Notes: generated from the letters alone by a model not told the origin. A DNA stretch of 64,000 bases from Candidatus Thioglobus sp. MED-G25 (GCA_002456995.1 NTKC01000002.1:47261-111260), one strand, 5' to 3'. Positions 1-9,501 are shown, counted from the first letter of the stretch. Numbers and translations are program-made.

Positions 1-486
1 GTAACCTATCCATGTGAGAAAGCGTCCGATCCGGGTCAGAGTGTGGTTTTCGAAGAAAGTTTCCCGACCGCAGACGGTCGTGGACGATTTGTGCCGGCTG
101 ACCTCAAATCGGCCGACGAAAAACCAGACCAGGATTATCCTTTTGTGCTGATCACGGGCCGGCAATTGGAGCACTGGCACACCGGGGCTATGACACGTAG
201 AGCGAGTGTTCTCAACACTATTGAACCCGGCGCCGTGGTCTATAGTCATCCAGACGATTTAGACGCGCTCGGAATGAAAGATGGAGACCTGGTGAAGGTT
301 TCGTCCCGGCGAGGTGAGATCATGGCGCCTTGCCGATCAGACGATGGTTTGCAGCCTAAATCCATATTCATTCCGTTTTGTTACCAAGAGGCGGCAGCCA
401 ATCTACTGACCAATGCAGCCCTGGATCCGGTCGGGAAAATTGCTGAAGTAAAATACTGCGCGGTTAATCTAACCGCTCCAAGTTGA
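1..486 (+). CDS. Formate dehydrogenase alpha subunit, C-terminal part
   Basis: This is the C-terminal 161 residues of a molybdopterin-dependent formate dehydrogenase catalytic subunit. The frame is open to the left edge, so the gene starts outside the window. The visible part is the molybdopterin-dinucleotide-binding domain, with [19 protein letters not shown] and [20 protein letters not shown], both typical of FdsA/FdhF-type cytoplasmic enzymes. These oxidise formate to CO2 and usually pass electrons to NAD through FdsB/FdsG, which are not visible here. The stop at 486 lies 11 bases before the folD ATG at 498, so formate oxidation and folate one-carbon interconversion are probably co-transcribed. 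The family assignment is strong; the exact subtype is inferred. Confidence 0.88.
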   Translation, partial: VTYPCEKASDPGQSVVFEESFPTADGRGRFVPADLKSADEKPDQDYPFVLITGRQLEHWHTGAMTRRASVLNTIEPGAVVYSHPDDLDALGMKDGDLVKVSSRRGEIMAPCRSDDGLQPKSIFIPFCYQEAAANLLTNAALDPVGKIAEVKYCAVNLTAPS

Positions 487-497
487 ACGGGATTGCA

Positions 498-1379
498 ATG
501 ACTGGAATTATGGACGGTAAGGCGTTTGCTGCAGAACTTAGAGGACGCGTAGCGACTGCCGTGAGCCACCTAGAATCAAGCCATGGGCTGATTCCTGGGC
601 TCGCTGTGGTGTTGGTCGGTGAAGATCCTGCCAGTGAGGTTTATGTCCGAAATAAGGGCAAACAGACTGTGGAAGTCGGTATGGCATCGTTTGAACACCG
701 ACTGTCTGATCAGACAACCGAGCGCGAACTTCTGGTGCTGATTGATCAGCTTAATAGTGATCCAACGGTCCATGGAATTTTGGTCCAGTTGCCACTGCCT
801 GCTCAGATCAATAGCCATGCGGTGATTAATGCGATTGATCCAGACAAAGATGTTGATGGATTTCACCTGATCAATGTCGGGCGATTAACCACGGGTGAAT
901 CTGGACTGGTCCCCTGCACCCCGCTGGGCTGTATGATGCTGCTGCGTGCGTATGCCGGTGATTTGTCGGGTCAGAATGCGGTGATTGTGGGCAGATCGAA
1001 TATTGTCGGTAAGCCGATGGCTGCTCTGCTCCTGGCGGCGCACTGTACGGTGACAGTCGCACATTCTCGCACGAAAGATCTGACCGATGTCTGTCGGCAG
1101 GCAGATATACTCATTGCAGCAGTGGGTAGAGCCGAGATGATACAGGGGGACTGGATAAAACCAGGTGCAACGGTAATCGATGTGGGGATCAATCGTATCG
1201 ATGGCGAAAACGGCAAGAAGCGACTGGTGGGTGATGTGGAGTTTGCATCGGCCAGTGCCGTGGCCGGTGCAATTACACCGGTGCCCGGTGGAGTGGGACC
1301 AATGACGATCGCGTGTTTGTTGCGTAATACGGTTCAGGCAGCCTGTGCCGTCAATGGGATCGACTTCACTCTGGAATAG
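498..1379 (+). CDS. folD: Bifunctional methylene-THF dehydrogenase/cyclohydrolase
   Basis: FolD interconverts 5,10-methylene-THF and 10-formyl-THF in the cytoplasm. The protein is about 293 residues, normal for the family. The catalytic region [14 protein letters not shown], the motif VQLPLPAQI, the nucleotide-binding segment [17 protein letters not shown] and the C-terminal [16 protein letters not shown] are all present. An in-frame TTG at 483 would overlap the upstream stop codon; the ATG at 498 ([10 protein letters not shown]) fits the family N-terminus better and is used here. It sits directly behind the formate dehydrogenase subunit. A formate-THF ligase gene lies at 59 kb, so the folate route between methylene-THF and formate is encoded in this window. 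Confidence 0.95.
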   Translation: MTGIMDGKAFAAELRGRVATAVSHLESSHGLIPGLAVVLVGEDPASEVYVRNKGKQTVEVGMASFEHRLSDQTTERELLVLIDQLNSDPTVHGILVQLPLPAQINSHAVINAIDPDKDVDGFHLINVGRLTTGESGLVPCTPLGCMMLLRAYAGDLSGQNAVIVGRSNIVGKPMAALLLAAHCTVTVAHSRTKDLTDVCRQADILIAAVGRAEMIQGDWIKPGATVIDVGINRIDGENGKKRLVGDVEFASASAVAGAITPVPGGVGPMTIACLLRNTVQAACAVNGIDFTLE

Positions 1380-1383
1380 AGAT

Positions 1384-4300
1384 CTACCTGAAGTTACGTG
1401 ACCGGTTGGTAAGGTTTGCCAGCAGACTGCTGTGATCCAGCAATCGATGGGCAATCAGGTGTAAAACATCACCATCACGTTGAACTTCTCCCACCGCGCC
1501 GAGTAGGTGGGCGCCAAGCAGTTCCCGCCGCTGTTTTTCAGCCAGGTGTTTCCACACAACCAGATTAATATTGCCAGTCTCATCCTCAAGAGTGACGAAC
1601 GTAACACTGTTAGCGCTGGCAGGGCGTTGTCGAGTGATTACCAGGCCAGCAACCTGAGCTTTTTGGCCGTTGGTTTTCTGGTAGACCTCAGCGCTTGTGG
1701 AGATACCCAGTTGGTCCAGTTCGGAACGCAGTAGAACCAGTGGGTGTGGTCCCAGGCTGAGACCAGTACTGCCATAGTCCGCTTGAATCTCTTCGGCGGT
1801 ACTCGGTGTGCGCAGCAGGGGAGATCCTTCAGGTACCTGCATGTTTTGAAATATTGGGTTACTGTCTTTTAGACCTGAAACTGCCCAAAATGCCTGCCGA
1901 CGGTGACTATTTACCAGGTTGGATAGAGCATTTGCTCCAGCCAGTGCCTGGAGATCCGATTTACTGAGACCACCTCGTTGAGAAAGGTCATGTAGGTTCT
2001 GGAAAGGTATCTGGCCCCGGAGTCGAACCAGTCGTTGTGCGCCTGGCAGCGTGAATCCTTTTACCATTCGAAGCCCTAGCCTTATAGCGAGCTGATCGTT
2101 TTTTTCCTCTAGAGTACAGTCCCAGTTGCTAGAAAGTGCATCTACAGGTTGTATAACAACGTTGTGACGACGGGCATCCTGTACCAGTTGCGCAGGGGCA
2201 TAAAAACCCATTGGCTGGCTGTTCAATAATGCGCAGGTAAATACCGCTGGATAATGATGTTTTAGCCATGCGGAGATATAGACCAGTAGTGCAAAACTGG
2301 CAGCATGGGATTCGGGGAAACCATACTCGCCAAAGCCCAGAATCTGGCGGTAGATGTTGCGAGCGAAAGTTTCATCATAGCCGCGTTTTCGCATGCCGTT
2401 GATCAGCTTGCGTTCGTAATTTTCAAGTCCACCCTGTCGGTGCCAGGTTGCCATGGATCGCCGTAGTCCGTCGGCTTCACCGGGCGTAAAGCCGGCAGCA
2501 ACCATCGCTAGTTTTATGACTTGTTCTTGGAAGATCGGCACACCCAGAGTTCGTTCAAGTACCTGGCGTACCGCATCGCTTGGATAGGTGATCGGTTCTT
2601 CACCCCGTCGCCGCTTAAGATAGGGATGTACCATGTCGCCTTGTATAGGCCCCGGTCGGACGATTGCAACCTCGATAACGAGATCATAAAAGCAGGCCGG
2701 TCTAAGTCTGGGCAACATAGCCATCTGCGCTCGAGATTCGATCTGGAATACACCGACGGTATCGGCACGACTGATCATGTCGTAGACCGCGGGGTCTTCT
2801 GCTGGAATCGATGACATGGTTAACGCAATGCCTTGGTGTTTTTGAATCAGATCGAAGGCGCGGTGGATAGCAGTCAGCATGCCCAGAGCAAGGCAATCAA
2901 CTTTCAGCAGTCCAAGTGTGTCAATGTCATTTTTATCCCATTGAATTACAGTGCGATTCGCCATAGCAGCGTTCTCAACCGGCACAAGGTCATAAAGAGG
3001 CTCCCGGGAGATGAGGAATCCTCCTGTGTGTTGTGATAGATGACGAGGGAATCCGATGATCTCGCTGGCCAGTTCGAGTGCTGTGGAAATCAAAGCATTT
3101 CTGGAGTTGAAACCAGCTTCATGCACTCGCTGGGGGATAATTTTCCCATCGTCCCCCCAGCTGATATTTCGTGCTAGCCGGTCGACCTGGTCTAGACTGA
3201 GTCCAAGTGCTTTACCCACATCACGAATGGCACTGCGAGGTCGGTAGGTCACTACAGCTGCAGTCAATGCAGCATGCTCACGGCCATATTTCCGATATAC
3301 ATACTGCATGACCTCTTCACGCCGCTCGTGTTCAAAGTCGACATCGATATCGGGGGGTTCATTGCGTTCCCGCGATATGAATCGCTCAAATAGAATCTCC
3401 ATTCGGGCGGGGTCGACTTCAGTAATACCCAGACAGAAACAGACTACAGAATTGGCCGCAGAGCCACGCCCCTGGCAGAAGATATTGCGCGATCGAGCAA
3501 AGCGTACGATGTCATATACCGTAAGGAAATAGGCTTCATAGTTGAGCTCTTCAATCAATGAGAGTTCGTGCTGAATCTGTTTCTTGATTGTTTCTGAAAC
3601 AGTATTTGGCCAGCGTCGGTGCATGCCTTTTTCGACCAGATGGCGAAGGTATACAGTTGGATTGAGATGATCCGGACAGAATTTATCTGGGTACTGATAG
3701 CGTATCTCGTCGAGAGAAAAACTACACTGTTCCGCAATAACAGTAGTTTCGGAGAGAATATCTGCCGGGTACATCCGTTCCAGCAGTTGTAGGCTACGAA
3801 GGTGGCGCTCAGCATTCACATAAAGTAGATGTCCGGCCTGGGGCACAGTAATACCCAGGCGAATCGCGTTAAGCGTGTCCTGAAGTCGCTGTCGTGTTCT
3901 GGTGTGCATATGAACATTGCCGCTTGCAACCAGCGGTACCCTGGTTCTCGTTGAGACGTTTCGAAGCTGCACAAGGTGCTGGGAATCTTGGCCATTGATA
4001 AGCTGTTCTACACCAATCCATACACGGTTTGGCAGGAGTTCACTCAACCAGCCAGTGCTTTGTTCAAGAGTTCTGTAATAGTCAGCACATGTATGGCTGG
4101 GTGTTGATTCCAGACTGCACAGTATCAAGACAAGACAGTCAGTAAGCGCTTCGTAGGTCATATCATCTGTCACAAGTCGATACTGTCCTTTGGGGGTAGT
4201 TGATCGTGCCTGAGTCACCAGTCGGGTCAAGGAACGATAGCCGTACCGACTGGTCGCGAGTAGCACCAGCTTAGGCCCGTTAGCGAGTGAAAATTCGCTG

Positions 4301-4494
4301 CCAATAATCAGGGGCAGGTGGTGTTTCTGAGCGGCAACATGGGCTCTGACCACACCAGCGAGACTGCATTCATCAGTCAGTGCGAGTGCGCGGTAACCAA
4401 GTTCTTGAGCTCTTTTAACCAGTTCCTCAGGGTGAGATGCCCCTCGAAGGAATGTGAAGTTAGACAGGCAGTGGAGCTCCACATATTCCGGCAT
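1384..4494 (-). CDS. dnaE2: Error-prone DNA polymerase DnaE2
   Basis: This 1036-residue C-family polymerase alpha subunit is of the DnaE2/ImuC type, which performs damage-induced translesion synthesis. It has an N-terminal PHP domain beginning ELHCLSNFTFLRGASHPEEL, the palm acidic motif PDIDVDFEHERREEV near residue 385, a helix-hairpin-helix region and a C-terminal OB fold. Its length matches DnaE2 rather than the longer replicative DnaE. The usual partners imuA and imuB are not adjacent: the next gene upstream is an MFS transporter and the next downstream is folD on the other strand. A consensus LexA box lies only 7 bases before the start codon, so expression should be SOS-induced. There is no room for a ribosome-binding site between the box and the ATG. 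Confidence 0.95.
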   Translation of the reverse strand: MPEYVELHCLSNFTFLRGASHPEELVKRAQELGYRALALTDECSLAGVVRAHVAAQKHHLPLIIGSEFSLANGPKLVLLATSRYGYRSLTRLVTQARSTTPKGQYRLVTDDMTYEALTDCLVLILCSLESTPSHTCADYYRTLEQSTGWLSELLPNRVWIGVEQLINGQDSQHLVQLRNVSTRTRVPLVASGNVHMHTRTRQRLQDTLNAIRLGITVPQAGHLLYVNAERHLRSLQLLERMYPADILSETTVIAEQCSFSLDEIRYQYPDKFCPDHLNPTVYLRHLVEKGMHRRWPNTVSETIKKQIQHELSLIEELNYEAYFLTVYDIVRFARSRNIFCQGRGSAANSVVCFCLGITEVDPARMEILFERFISRERNEPPDIDVDFEHERREEVMQYVYRKYGREHAALTAAVVTYRPRSAIRDVGKALGLSLDQVDRLARNISWGDDGKIIPQRVHEAGFNSRNALISTALELASEIIGFPRHLSQHTGGFLISREPLYDLVPVENAAMANRTVIQWDKNDIDTLGLLKVDCLALGMLTAIHRAFDLIQKHQGIALTMSSIPAEDPAVYDMISRADTVGVFQIESRAQMAMLPRLRPACFYDLVIEVAIVRPGPIQGDMVHPYLKRRRGEEPITYPSDAVRQVLERTLGVPIFQEQVIKLAMVAAGFTPGEADGLRRSMATWHRQGGLENYERKLINGMRKRGYDETFARNIYRQILGFGEYGFPESHAASFALLVYISAWLKHHYPAVFTCALLNSQPMGFYAPAQLVQDARRHNVVIQPVDALSSNWDCTLEEKNDQLAIRLGLRMVKGFTLPGAQRLVRLRGQIPFQNLHDLSQRGGLSKSDLQALAGANALSNLVNSHRRQAFWAVSGLKDSNPIFQNMQVPEGSPLLRTPSTAEEIQADYGSTGLSLGPHPLVLLRSELDQLGISTSAEVYQKTNGQKAQVAGLVITRQRPASANSVTFVTLEDETGNINLVVWKHLAEKQRRELLGAHLLGAVGEVQRDGDVLHLIAHRLLDHSSLLANLTNRSRNFR

Positions 4495-4501
4495 AGTGTG
4501 A

Positions 4502-4539
4502 TATTCGGTATACTGTATATATATACAGTATACCGAATA
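4502..4539 (-). promoter_or_regulatory. LexA (SOS) box inside a 38-bp perfect palindrome
   Basis: The core TACTGTATATATATACAGTA (4511-4530) is identical to the classical gammaproteobacterial LexA consensus. It is extended by matching arms (TATTCGGTA and TACCGAATA) into a perfect 38-bp inverted repeat. It ends 7 bases upstream of the dnaE2 ATG at 4494, so the operator must overlap the promoter and start region. Direct LexA repression of dnaE2 is the obvious reading. The short spacing suggests a leaderless or nearly leaderless transcript. Confidence 0.93.
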
Positions 4540-4574
4540 ATTCAGATGTCAGTCGATGGATCAGATTGGAGACC

Positions 4575-5810
4575 CTATCGATTGTGGGTAGAGCTGGGGT
4601 AATTAGTGCGCGGATGTTCACTTAATGCTATAGCTGTGATTCCAATACTGATAAGTGAGAAACCAGCTGCCAGAGAAAAGGCATAGTGGAGTTCAAAATT
4701 GCCAATAAGACCTGCCGTGACTCCACCGAGAGCACCCACACCATCCATAAGAGCAAAACTAAACCCCAACGTGGTAGCTTCACGCTGTCCTGAGTGGTCA
4801 ACAGCCATAGCGAGAACGCTGGAGCGAACAAATACCAGAGTTGCCATAGCTGCGATGAGCACCCCAGCCGTCCACCCTTGATGCGGGAATCCCGTAGCCA
4901 ACAGGGCACACGCACCTGCAATCGTTAAGCCACAGATGAATACACGACGACGCCCAATCCGGTCGGACCAGCGGCCGACCAAGGGCTGTCCTGTTGCACC
5001 GATTAACATTGCCAGTGCAAAAAACAGGCCAGTCTCGCTGGTTGAATACCCGAGTTCGCGCTGAACAAACAGCGGTGAAATCGTCATCAGTGCAATGAGT
5101 GCCATGTTATAGGTGGTTATAGCAGTGATCAAAGCGAGCCCTTTTCGGGTGGTCCAGCTGCGAAGAAGATTAATCAGATCAACCTTACTGATGCTGCTGG
5201 TTGTTGAAATCGGAATGGTGTTACGAAATTTATAAAACACAACACCCATAATCAGCGGAGGTAAGATAGAAAGTTGCAGTGCCGATCGCCACTCCATTAC
5301 CGACAGCAGAATGCCTATCACTAGCGGTGAAAAGACCTCCGCCAGAGTACCTCCTACCGCATGAATTCCCAGAGCCAGACCTTTGCGTGTGGGGAAGCGA
5401 CGTGCCAAGGCACCCGTTGCGATGGGGTGCCATGCCGCATCACCCATACCGGCTATGGCAAGCACTGCCGCGAGGATCCAGAAGTTTTGGGCAAATGATG
5501 CCAGGAAATAGCCTAATCCGACCCACCAGAACGTGAACAGCAACAGCTTACCCGGTCGTTGCACCCGATCTGAGAGGATCCCGGCTGGCAGATAAGCCAG
5601 TGCAGCACCAAAAGAGTGGAGTGTGATCAGAAGGCCAATTTGAGAAGGCTGCAGGTCGAATGCAAGCCCAATCGCCGGTGCCAGCAGCCATATCGCAGCC
5701 GGTGACCAGTCATTAGCAAGGTGCCCTACCGCCAGTAATCCCTGGAGCTTTCGGGCGGAGGCCAGATCAGAGTTGTTCTGTTTAGATGGATTGGGCATTC
5801 TAGATGGCAT
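4575..5810 (-). CDS. MFS transporter, fosmidomycin-resistance-like
   Basis: This is a major facilitator superfamily protein of about 411 residues with some 12 hydrophobic segments and the loop motif AGILSDRVQRPGK between helices 2 and 3. A similar motif, VGRWSDRIGRRRVF, lies in the second half. The N-terminal part (LLAVGHLANDWSPAAIWLLAP) resembles Fsr-type drug exporters, but substrate cannot be read from the sequence. A TTG at 5822 would extend the frame by four residues; the ATG at 5810 directly behind GGCACAGG is used, and an ATG at 5798 is also possible. It lies upstream of dnaE2 on the same strand, separated by the LexA box, so it is probably transcribed separately. Confidence 0.85.
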   Translation of the reverse strand: MPSRMPNPSKQNNSDLASARKLQGLLAVGHLANDWSPAAIWLLAPAIGLAFDLQPSQIGLLITLHSFGAALAYLPAGILSDRVQRPGKLLLFTFWWVGLGYFLASFAQNFWILAAVLAIAGMGDAAWHPIATGALARRFPTRKGLALGIHAVGGTLAEVFSPLVIGILLSVMEWRSALQLSILPPLIMGVVFYKFRNTIPISTTSSISKVDLINLLRSWTTRKGLALITAITTYNMALIALMTISPLFVQRELGYSTSETGLFFALAMLIGATGQPLVGRWSDRIGRRRVFICGLTIAGACALLATGFPHQGWTAGVLIAAMATLVFVRSSVLAMAVDHSGQREATTLGFSFALMDGVGALGGVTAGLIGNFELHYAFSLAAGFSLISIGITAIALSEHPRTNYPSSTHNR

Positions 5811-5947
5811 CCTGTGCCACAATCAGCGCTTCACTAGTATTTTCGATCCGACCAACAGGTTGTGTCTTGAGTCAGGGTCAACTTGATTCGTTAGATGTGA
5901 TCGGAAGATAGGTATGTTGCCACACAGCGAGGAGGCAAAGTATACAG

Positions 5948-7102
5948 ATGACAAACCTTCACTTTCCACGCGGCGAATATGATCGTCGCTTGAATGCTGC
6001 CGTTAGCGCTCTGGATCAGCAGGGTATGCACGGTGTCGTTCTCTTTCGTCAGGAGAGTATGTATTACTTGAGTGGATACGATACCGCTGGTTACACCATG
6101 TTTCAGGCCATGTACCTGGGCGTTGATGGTCGTATGGCGCTCCTGACTCGATCTGCTGATCGTATCCAATCCCGTATGACGTCGATTGTCCCTGATATTC
6201 GGATCTGGACTGACCGCGAGAACGCATCTCCCGCCGAGGAGTTGCGGGAGCTGTTACGCGACTATGGCTGTGAAAATCAGACTATTGGTGTTGAATACCA
6301 CGCTTATGGCCTGACCGGGCAGCGGGCTTTGGCCGTGAATGCAGTGCTCAAAGACTTTTGTACGCTGGTAGATGCGTCAGATACTGTTCGGCTTGTCAGA
6401 TTGGTAAAAAGTGACCTGGAACTCGATTATGTTCGAAAAGCGGGTGCGCTCTGTGATGAAATGCTAGCGGTCAGTATTGAACACACCCAACCCGGTAACA
6501 CGGTGAAGTCTGTTTATGGCGCCATGATGCAGGCTCTGATGGCTGGGGGCGGTGATCCGTCAGCAGGTCGCTGGCCAATGGGTGCTGGAGAGTCAGCGGT
6601 GTTTTGTCGCTATCACACGGGTGACGAAGTCATTCAAGATAGCGACCTGGTCATTTTTGAGCCTGGAGCGGCTTACCGCCATTATCATGCCTGCATGATG
6701 TATAACATTGTTACGGGCGACATTGATCCGAGGTATCGGGCAATGCATGAATCATGTGTTGATGCCTTAGAAAGTTGTCAGGCCTTATTACGCCCAGGAA
6801 ATACAGTCGGGGAGTTGTATGCCGCGCATGCGAATGCGTTTGAGCGAGGGGGGTACGCCACGGCGTCCCTTGCTGCTTGTGGATACAGTGTCGGTATCGC
6901 CTATCCACCAACCTGGATGGATTGGCCGATGATCTGGGCTGACAATCCCCAAGTGCTTGAACCGGGGATGGTCTTTTTTATGCACATGATACTGCTCGAC
7001 GACAGTACGGGACTGAGCATGAGTCTGGGGGAGACAGCAATCGTTACCCAGGGGGACTGTGAACGGGTTAATCACATGCCACGGGGTGTGATCCAGGTTT
7101 GA
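5948..7102 (+). CDS. M24 creatinase/DoeA-like hydrolase
   Basis: This 384-residue protein has the two-domain creatinase/aminopeptidase P (pita-bread) fold. The N-terminal domain contains FRQESMYYLSGYDTAGY, and the C-terminal domain contains GAGESAVFCRYHTGDE and FEPGAAYRHYHACMMYN. It most resembles ectoine hydrolase DoeA and creatinase-like members. The two metal-binding aspartates of aminopeptidase P, normally in a DxG and SDxTR context, are replaced here, and no HGIG-type motif is visible. A metal-independent C-N hydrolase is therefore more likely than a peptidase. No other ectoine-degradation genes are adjacent, so the substrate is open. It appears to stand alone, 71 bases before the quinone oxidoreductase gene. 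Confidence 0.75.
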   Translation: MTNLHFPRGEYDRRLNAAVSALDQQGMHGVVLFRQESMYYLSGYDTAGYTMFQAMYLGVDGRMALLTRSADRIQSRMTSIVPDIRIWTDRENASPAEELRELLRDYGCENQTIGVEYHAYGLTGQRALAVNAVLKDFCTLVDASDTVRLVRLVKSDLELDYVRKAGALCDEMLAVSIEHTQPGNTVKSVYGAMMQALMAGGGDPSAGRWPMGAGESAVFCRYHTGDEVIQDSDLVIFEPGAAYRHYHACMMYNIVTGDIDPRYRAMHESCVDALESCQALLRPGNTVGELYAAHANAFERGGYATASLAACGYSVGIAYPPTWMDWPMIWADNPQVLEPGMVFFMHMILLDDSTGLSMSLGETAIVTQGDCERVNHMPRGVIQV

Positions 7103-7173
7103 ATTCTGTTCTGTGAGTTTGTTGGTGACGGTACAATAACGGACATAGTTTGCGGAAGCTTTAGGAGAAAGAA

Positions 7174-8148
7174 ATGACGAAGGCAATACGTGTGCACAAC
7201 ACCGGGGGCCCTGAGGTGATGACCCTTGAAGATGTGGAAATCGGACAACCCGGTGTTGGTGAGGTGCGTGTCAGGCATACAGCCATAGGGTTGAATTTTA
7301 TCGATGTCTATTTTCGGACTGGAGCCTATCCAGCGCAGACTCCATTTACGCCGGGCTTCGAGGCGGCAGGTGTTGTCGAGGCGGTTGGAGGTGGAGTGAA
7401 CAACTTGTCTGTAGGGGACCGTATCGCCTATGCAGCACAGCCTATTGGCGCTTATGCTGAAGAACGACTGATCGCCGCAGACCGGGTGGTCAAGCTGCCT
7501 GATCAAATTGAGGATCGAGTCGGTGCCGCAATCATGCTCAAGGGCATGACGACCGAGTATCTGTTAAGACGAACATACGCCATCAGTGCCGGAGACACCA
7601 TTCTCTTTCATGCAGCTGCTGGAGGGGTTGGTCTGATGGCCTGTCAGTGGGCAAGCCATCTCGGTGCAACGGTTATCGGCACGGTAGGATCAGAAGAAAA
7701 AGCAGAGCTTGCCCAGGCGCATGGCTGTCATCACACTATTATTTATACCCAGGAAGATTTTGTAGAACAAGTGAAAGAGATCACGGATGGTAAGGGGGTA
7801 AACGTGGTTTATGACGCAGTTGGTAAGGATACATTTCTCAAGGGGTTTGATTGCCTGCAGCCATTGGGAACCATGGTCTTGTTCGGCGCTTCGTCGGGTG
7901 CGCCAGATTCGATCAGTCCGGCGCTGCTTCAAGCAAAAGGGTCACTGTTTCTCACCCGACCGTCGTTGTTCAACTACATCGCCGAGCAGGAGAGTCTCAC
8001 TCAGTCTGCACTCGAGCTGTTTGATGTGGTTTCGACCGGTGCTGTAAAAGTTGAGGTCAATCAAGAATATAGACTCGGTAATGCGGCGGAATCTCATCGT
8101 GAGTTAGAAGGTCGACGTACCACCGGTGCGACAATTCTGATTCCCTAA
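7174..8148 (+). CDS. qor: NADPH:quinone oxidoreductase, zinc-free MDR family
   Basis: This 324-residue medium-chain dehydrogenase/reductase is of the Qor type and reduces quinones or related enones with NADPH. The nucleotide-binding motif AAAGGVGLMACQWA sits near residue 148. The N-terminal GLNFIDVYFRTGAYP and the C-terminal HRELEGRRTTGATILIP are typical of the family. The structural zinc cysteines of alcohol dehydrogenases are absent. The start is supported by AGGAG at 7163-7167, seven bases before the ATG. It is followed after 42 bases by trpD on the same strand. Confidence 0.9.
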   Translation: MTKAIRVHNTGGPEVMTLEDVEIGQPGVGEVRVRHTAIGLNFIDVYFRTGAYPAQTPFTPGFEAAGVVEAVGGGVNNLSVGDRIAYAAQPIGAYAEERLIAADRVVKLPDQIEDRVGAAIMLKGMTTEYLLRRTYAISAGDTILFHAAAGGVGLMACQWASHLGATVIGTVGSEEKAELAQAHGCHHTIIYTQEDFVEQVKEITDGKGVNVVYDAVGKDTFLKGFDCLQPLGTMVLFGASSGAPDSISPALLQAKGSLFLTRPSLFNYIAEQESLTQSALELFDVVSTGAVKVEVNQEYRLGNAAESHRELEGRRTTGATILIP

Positions 8149-8190
8149 ATTATCCTTGACTACTTCATTGGCGCCAGTCGGAGGAAAACC

Positions 8191-9216
8191 ATGAATATGC
8201 ACGATGCCATACGTGCAGCTTGTCAGCCGCGGAACCTGAATACTGTGGAGATGCAGGATGTCATGCGCATTATCATGGATGGTTCGGCAACTCCTGCTCA
8301 GATCGGTGCGTTTCTGGCGGCTCTTCATATTAAAGGCGAGACTGTCGATGAATTAACGGGTGCCGCGACAGTGATGCGTGACTATGCGGCGAAGGTAGAA
8401 GTCTCGGCAGAGAAAGTAGTGGATACGGTCGGTACCGGTGGAGATGCGGCGGGGCTGTTCAATGTTTCAACAGCAGCTGCGTTTGTGGCTGCTGCGGGTG
8501 GTGCTGTCGTGGCCAAGCATGGTAACCGGGCAGCGACTGGCAAATCGGGTAGTGCTGATGTACTTGAAGCAGCTGGCGTCAATATAGCGCTGTCTCCTGG
8601 GGACGTTGCTAGAACGATCGAAGCAGTTGGTATCGGCTTTATGTTTGCACCGACACACCATGGTGCCACTCGGCATGCCGTGGGGCCTCGTCGGGAAATC
8701 GGTGTACGCTCGATCTTCAACCTGTTAGGGCCTTTGACCAACCCTGCTGGTGCAAGATGGCAACTGGTTGGTGTTTATGAGGAACGATGGGTGCGACCGC
8801 TTGCTGAGTCCTTTGGGAACTTGGGGAGTGTGCATACACTGGTGGTTCATGCTGAGGATGGACTTGATGAGATCAGTATTGCTGCGCCCACCACTGTTTC
8901 CGAATACAAGGACGGCAACATCGCTGATTTTACGATTAAGCCTGATGATTTCGGGTTGACGATTCAGTCGTTGGATTCGATTCGTGTGGACAGCGCTGAA
9001 CAGAGTCTTGAACTGATCCGGCAGGCATTAGGTGGTAATCCCGGCCCAGCCTATGACATGGTCATGCTAAACGCAGGCGCCACACTTTATGCAGCAGACC
9101 TCGCACCGTCTCTCTCTGAAGGGATTATTGCGGCTAGAGCTATCCTAGATTCCAGTGCAGCGCTTGGAAAACTTGAGGAGATGGCAGCCTACACCCAACG
9201 GTTTGAGGAAAGCTAA
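8191..9216 (+). CDS. trpD: Anthranilate phosphoribosyltransferase
   Basis: TrpD transfers phosphoribose from PRPP to anthranilate in tryptophan synthesis. The 341-residue protein has the PRPP-binding motif DTVGTGGDAAGLFNVST, then KHGNRAATGKSGSADVLEA and the anthranilate-site region PTHHGATRHAVGPRREIGVR. The start follows the strong Shine-Dalgarno sequence GGAGG. No other trp gene is adjacent: the neighbours are a quinone reductase and a small Lrp-type protein, so this is an isolated trpD. TrpD2-like paralogs exist, but the motifs here are those of the canonical enzyme. Confidence 0.92.
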   Translation: MNMHDAIRAACQPRNLNTVEMQDVMRIIMDGSATPAQIGAFLAALHIKGETVDELTGAATVMRDYAAKVEVSAEKVVDTVGTGGDAAGLFNVSTAAAFVAAAGGAVVAKHGNRAATGKSGSADVLEAAGVNIALSPGDVARTIEAVGIGFMFAPTHHGATRHAVGPRREIGVRSIFNLLGPLTNPAGARWQLVGVYEERWVRPLAESFGNLGSVHTLVVHAEDGLDEISIAAPTTVSEYKDGNIADFTIKPDDFGLTIQSLDSIRVDSAEQSLELIRQALGGNPGPAYDMVMLNAGATLYAADLAPSLSEGIIAARAILDSSAALGKLEEMAAYTQRFEES

Positions 9217-9235
9217 ATACATGGAGGGCACTTAG

Positions 9236-9475
9236 ATGCAGACTATATTCGTCCAGATTAAATGTGAATTGGGTCAGTCCTATCGTGTGGCGGAAGAATT
9301 GGTGGAGATCGATGGTGTATCAGAGGTCTACTCGATATCGGGTCCTTATGATCTGCTCGTTAAGTGCTACGTAGCCGATGATGGTGACGTGGGACACTTT
9401 GTGAACAATCAAGTTCAGTCGGTGCCAGGGATCCGAGATACTCTGACAATTATCACCTTTAATGCATTTGGGTAA
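9236..9475 (+). CDS. Stand-alone Lrp/AsnC ligand-binding (RAM) domain protein
   Basis: This 79-residue protein matches only the C-terminal effector-binding domain of Lrp/AsnC regulators, with no helix-turn-helix. The pattern VDGVSEVYSISGPYDLLVKCY followed by VNNQVQSVPGIRDTLTIITFNAF is typical of stand-alone RAM proteins, which form oligomers and bind amino acids. It begins 19 bases after trpD with GGAGG upstream, so it is likely translated from the same mRNA. A role in sensing an amino acid is inferred from the family; no ligand can be named. Confidence 0.85.
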   Translation: MQTIFVQIKCELGQSYRVAEELVEIDGVSEVYSISGPYDLLVKCYVADDGDVGHFVNNQVQSVPGIRDTLTIITFNAFG

Positions 9476-9501
9476 TGCCCGGGGCCTGGGGCTAAAAGTC
9501 C

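Noticed and set aside
885..1454. 189-residue minus-strand frame over folD
   Set aside because: It is a shadow of folD and the dnaE2 end, rich in His, Cys and Arg, with no domain.
7894..7906. Second attachment site: TCGGGTGCGCCAG also present at the tRNA remnant
   Set aside because: The match is 13 bases inside the well-conserved qor coding sequence, with no similarity on either side; chance is the better explanation.
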